A program made the translations under genes and the position numbers. Positions 34,442 through 34,832 of a DNA stretch of 34,832 nucleotides are shown piece by piece. The notes beneath the pieces were generated by a model. That model was given only the letters and a program-made list of their open reading frames with translations. It was not told the DNA's origin and made no database searches. Origin of the DNA: Oscillatoria sp. HE19RPO (GTDB lineage Bacteria > Cyanobacteriota > Cyanobacteriia > Cyanobacteriales > Laspinemataceae). The stretch's first letter is position 1; each line of letters opens with the position of its first letter. The stretch spans positions 1 to 34,832 of the forward strand of contig NZ_JAMXOT010000153.1 in assembly GCF_024220515.1 (NCBI RefSeq). The letters run 5' to 3'.

Positions 34442-34832
34442 GTAGGGGCGATTCGAGAATCGCCAGTCCATCCACCCCAAAACCCCATGTAGGGGCGATT
34501 CGAGAATCGCCAGTCCATCCACCCCAAAACCCCAAAACCCCATGTAGGGGCGATTCGAGAATCGCCAGTCCATCCACCCCAAAACCCCATGTAGGGGCGA
34601 TTCGAGAATCGCCAGAAAAAACAAACCTATTTTATCCAAAACCCCATGTAGGGGCGATTCGAGAATCGCCAGAAAAAACAAACCTATTTTATCCAAAACC
34701 CCATGTAGGGGCGATTCGAGAATCGCCAGAAAAAACAAACCTATTTTAACCGAAACCCCATGTAGGGGCGATTCGAGAATCGCCAGAAAAAACAAACCTA
34801 TTTTAACCAAAACCCCATGTAGGGGCGATTCG
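34442..34832. repeat. Tandem array of hairpin-bearing repeats, running off the window
   Basis: Eight units start at 34442, 34489, 34544, 34591, 34648, 34705, 34762 and 34819 (partial). Each begins with the same 23-bp core, GTAGG followed by GGCGATTCGAGAATCGCC, an 8-bp perfect stem. The first three have a 24-bp tail (the second carries an extra AAAACCCC), giving 47, 55 and 47 bp. The later ones have a different 34-bp AT-rich tail, giving 57 bp. All tails end CCCCAT. Minus-strand frames over it (64-136 codons) only translate the repeat. Confidence 0.95.

Noticed and set aside
34378-34810. Minus-strand frames of 64-136 codons reading ILESPLHGV repeatedly
   Set aside because: They only translate the tandem repeat; the three frames overlap each other and have no independent signal.
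34442-34832. CRISPR-like array with a 23-bp repeat
   Set aside because: The would-be spacers are identical within two classes and the units vary in length with them. No cas gene is near. It is a tandem repeat.

Overview
The window is chromosomal DNA from a filamentous-type cyanobacterium, most likely an Oscillatoriales member. It holds petC and petA of the cytochrome b6f complex, the photosystem II lipoprotein gene psbQ, a probable psb35 and a narM homologue. It has many HIP1-type GCGATCGC sites and a heavy load of small palindromic repeats. No rRNA, tRNA or CRISPR array was seen.

Layout. 1-1800: the 3' part of a broken gene for a large secreted protein. It is frameshifted, then runs into an IS1-family transposase remnant that itself carries a 110-bp MITE with a perfect 8-bp target duplication. 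1.8-7.1 kb: an electron-transport block (tatC, a PAS histidine kinase, a DUF3067 gene on the minus strand, petC, petA, terminator). TatC exports the Rieske protein, so this grouping makes functional sense. 7.1-11.6 kb: narM-like gene, a small broken minus-strand gene, an alpha/beta hydrolase with an altered nucleophile, psbQ, a thiO-like glycine oxidase gene and an FHA gene, with MITEs between them. 11.6-19.6 kb: a repeat-rich gap, an exported LRR protein, a chemoreceptor, a minus-strand ParA-type/coiled-coil pair resembling the carboxysome-positioning system McdA/McdB, a second alpha/beta hydrolase and a short gene of unknown function. 20.5-24.4 kb: an unrecognised 623-residue membrane protein, a small outer-membrane barrel, a 99-bp MITE and three tiny tandem genes. 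24.8-30.1 kb: two paralogous membrane histidine kinases separated by 1.4 kb of apparently non-coding DNA. 30.2-34.8 kb: probable psb35, a 112-bp near-perfect direct repeat flanking a MITE, a large PLD-SNF2 helicase fusion on the minus strand, and a tandem array of hairpin repeats running off the window.

The strongest points are the nested IS1/MITE insertion, the McdAB-like pair with a near-terminal tryptophan, the hydrolase lacking its nucleophile, the PLD-SNF2 fusion as a possible single-gene defence or repair enzyme, and the 23-bp-core tandem array at the right edge. I saw no clearly new multi-gene system. The best candidates for unknown biology are the 623-residue membrane protein, the three small genes at 23.8-24.4 kb and the helicase. 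All identifications come from reading the sequence; no database search was run.
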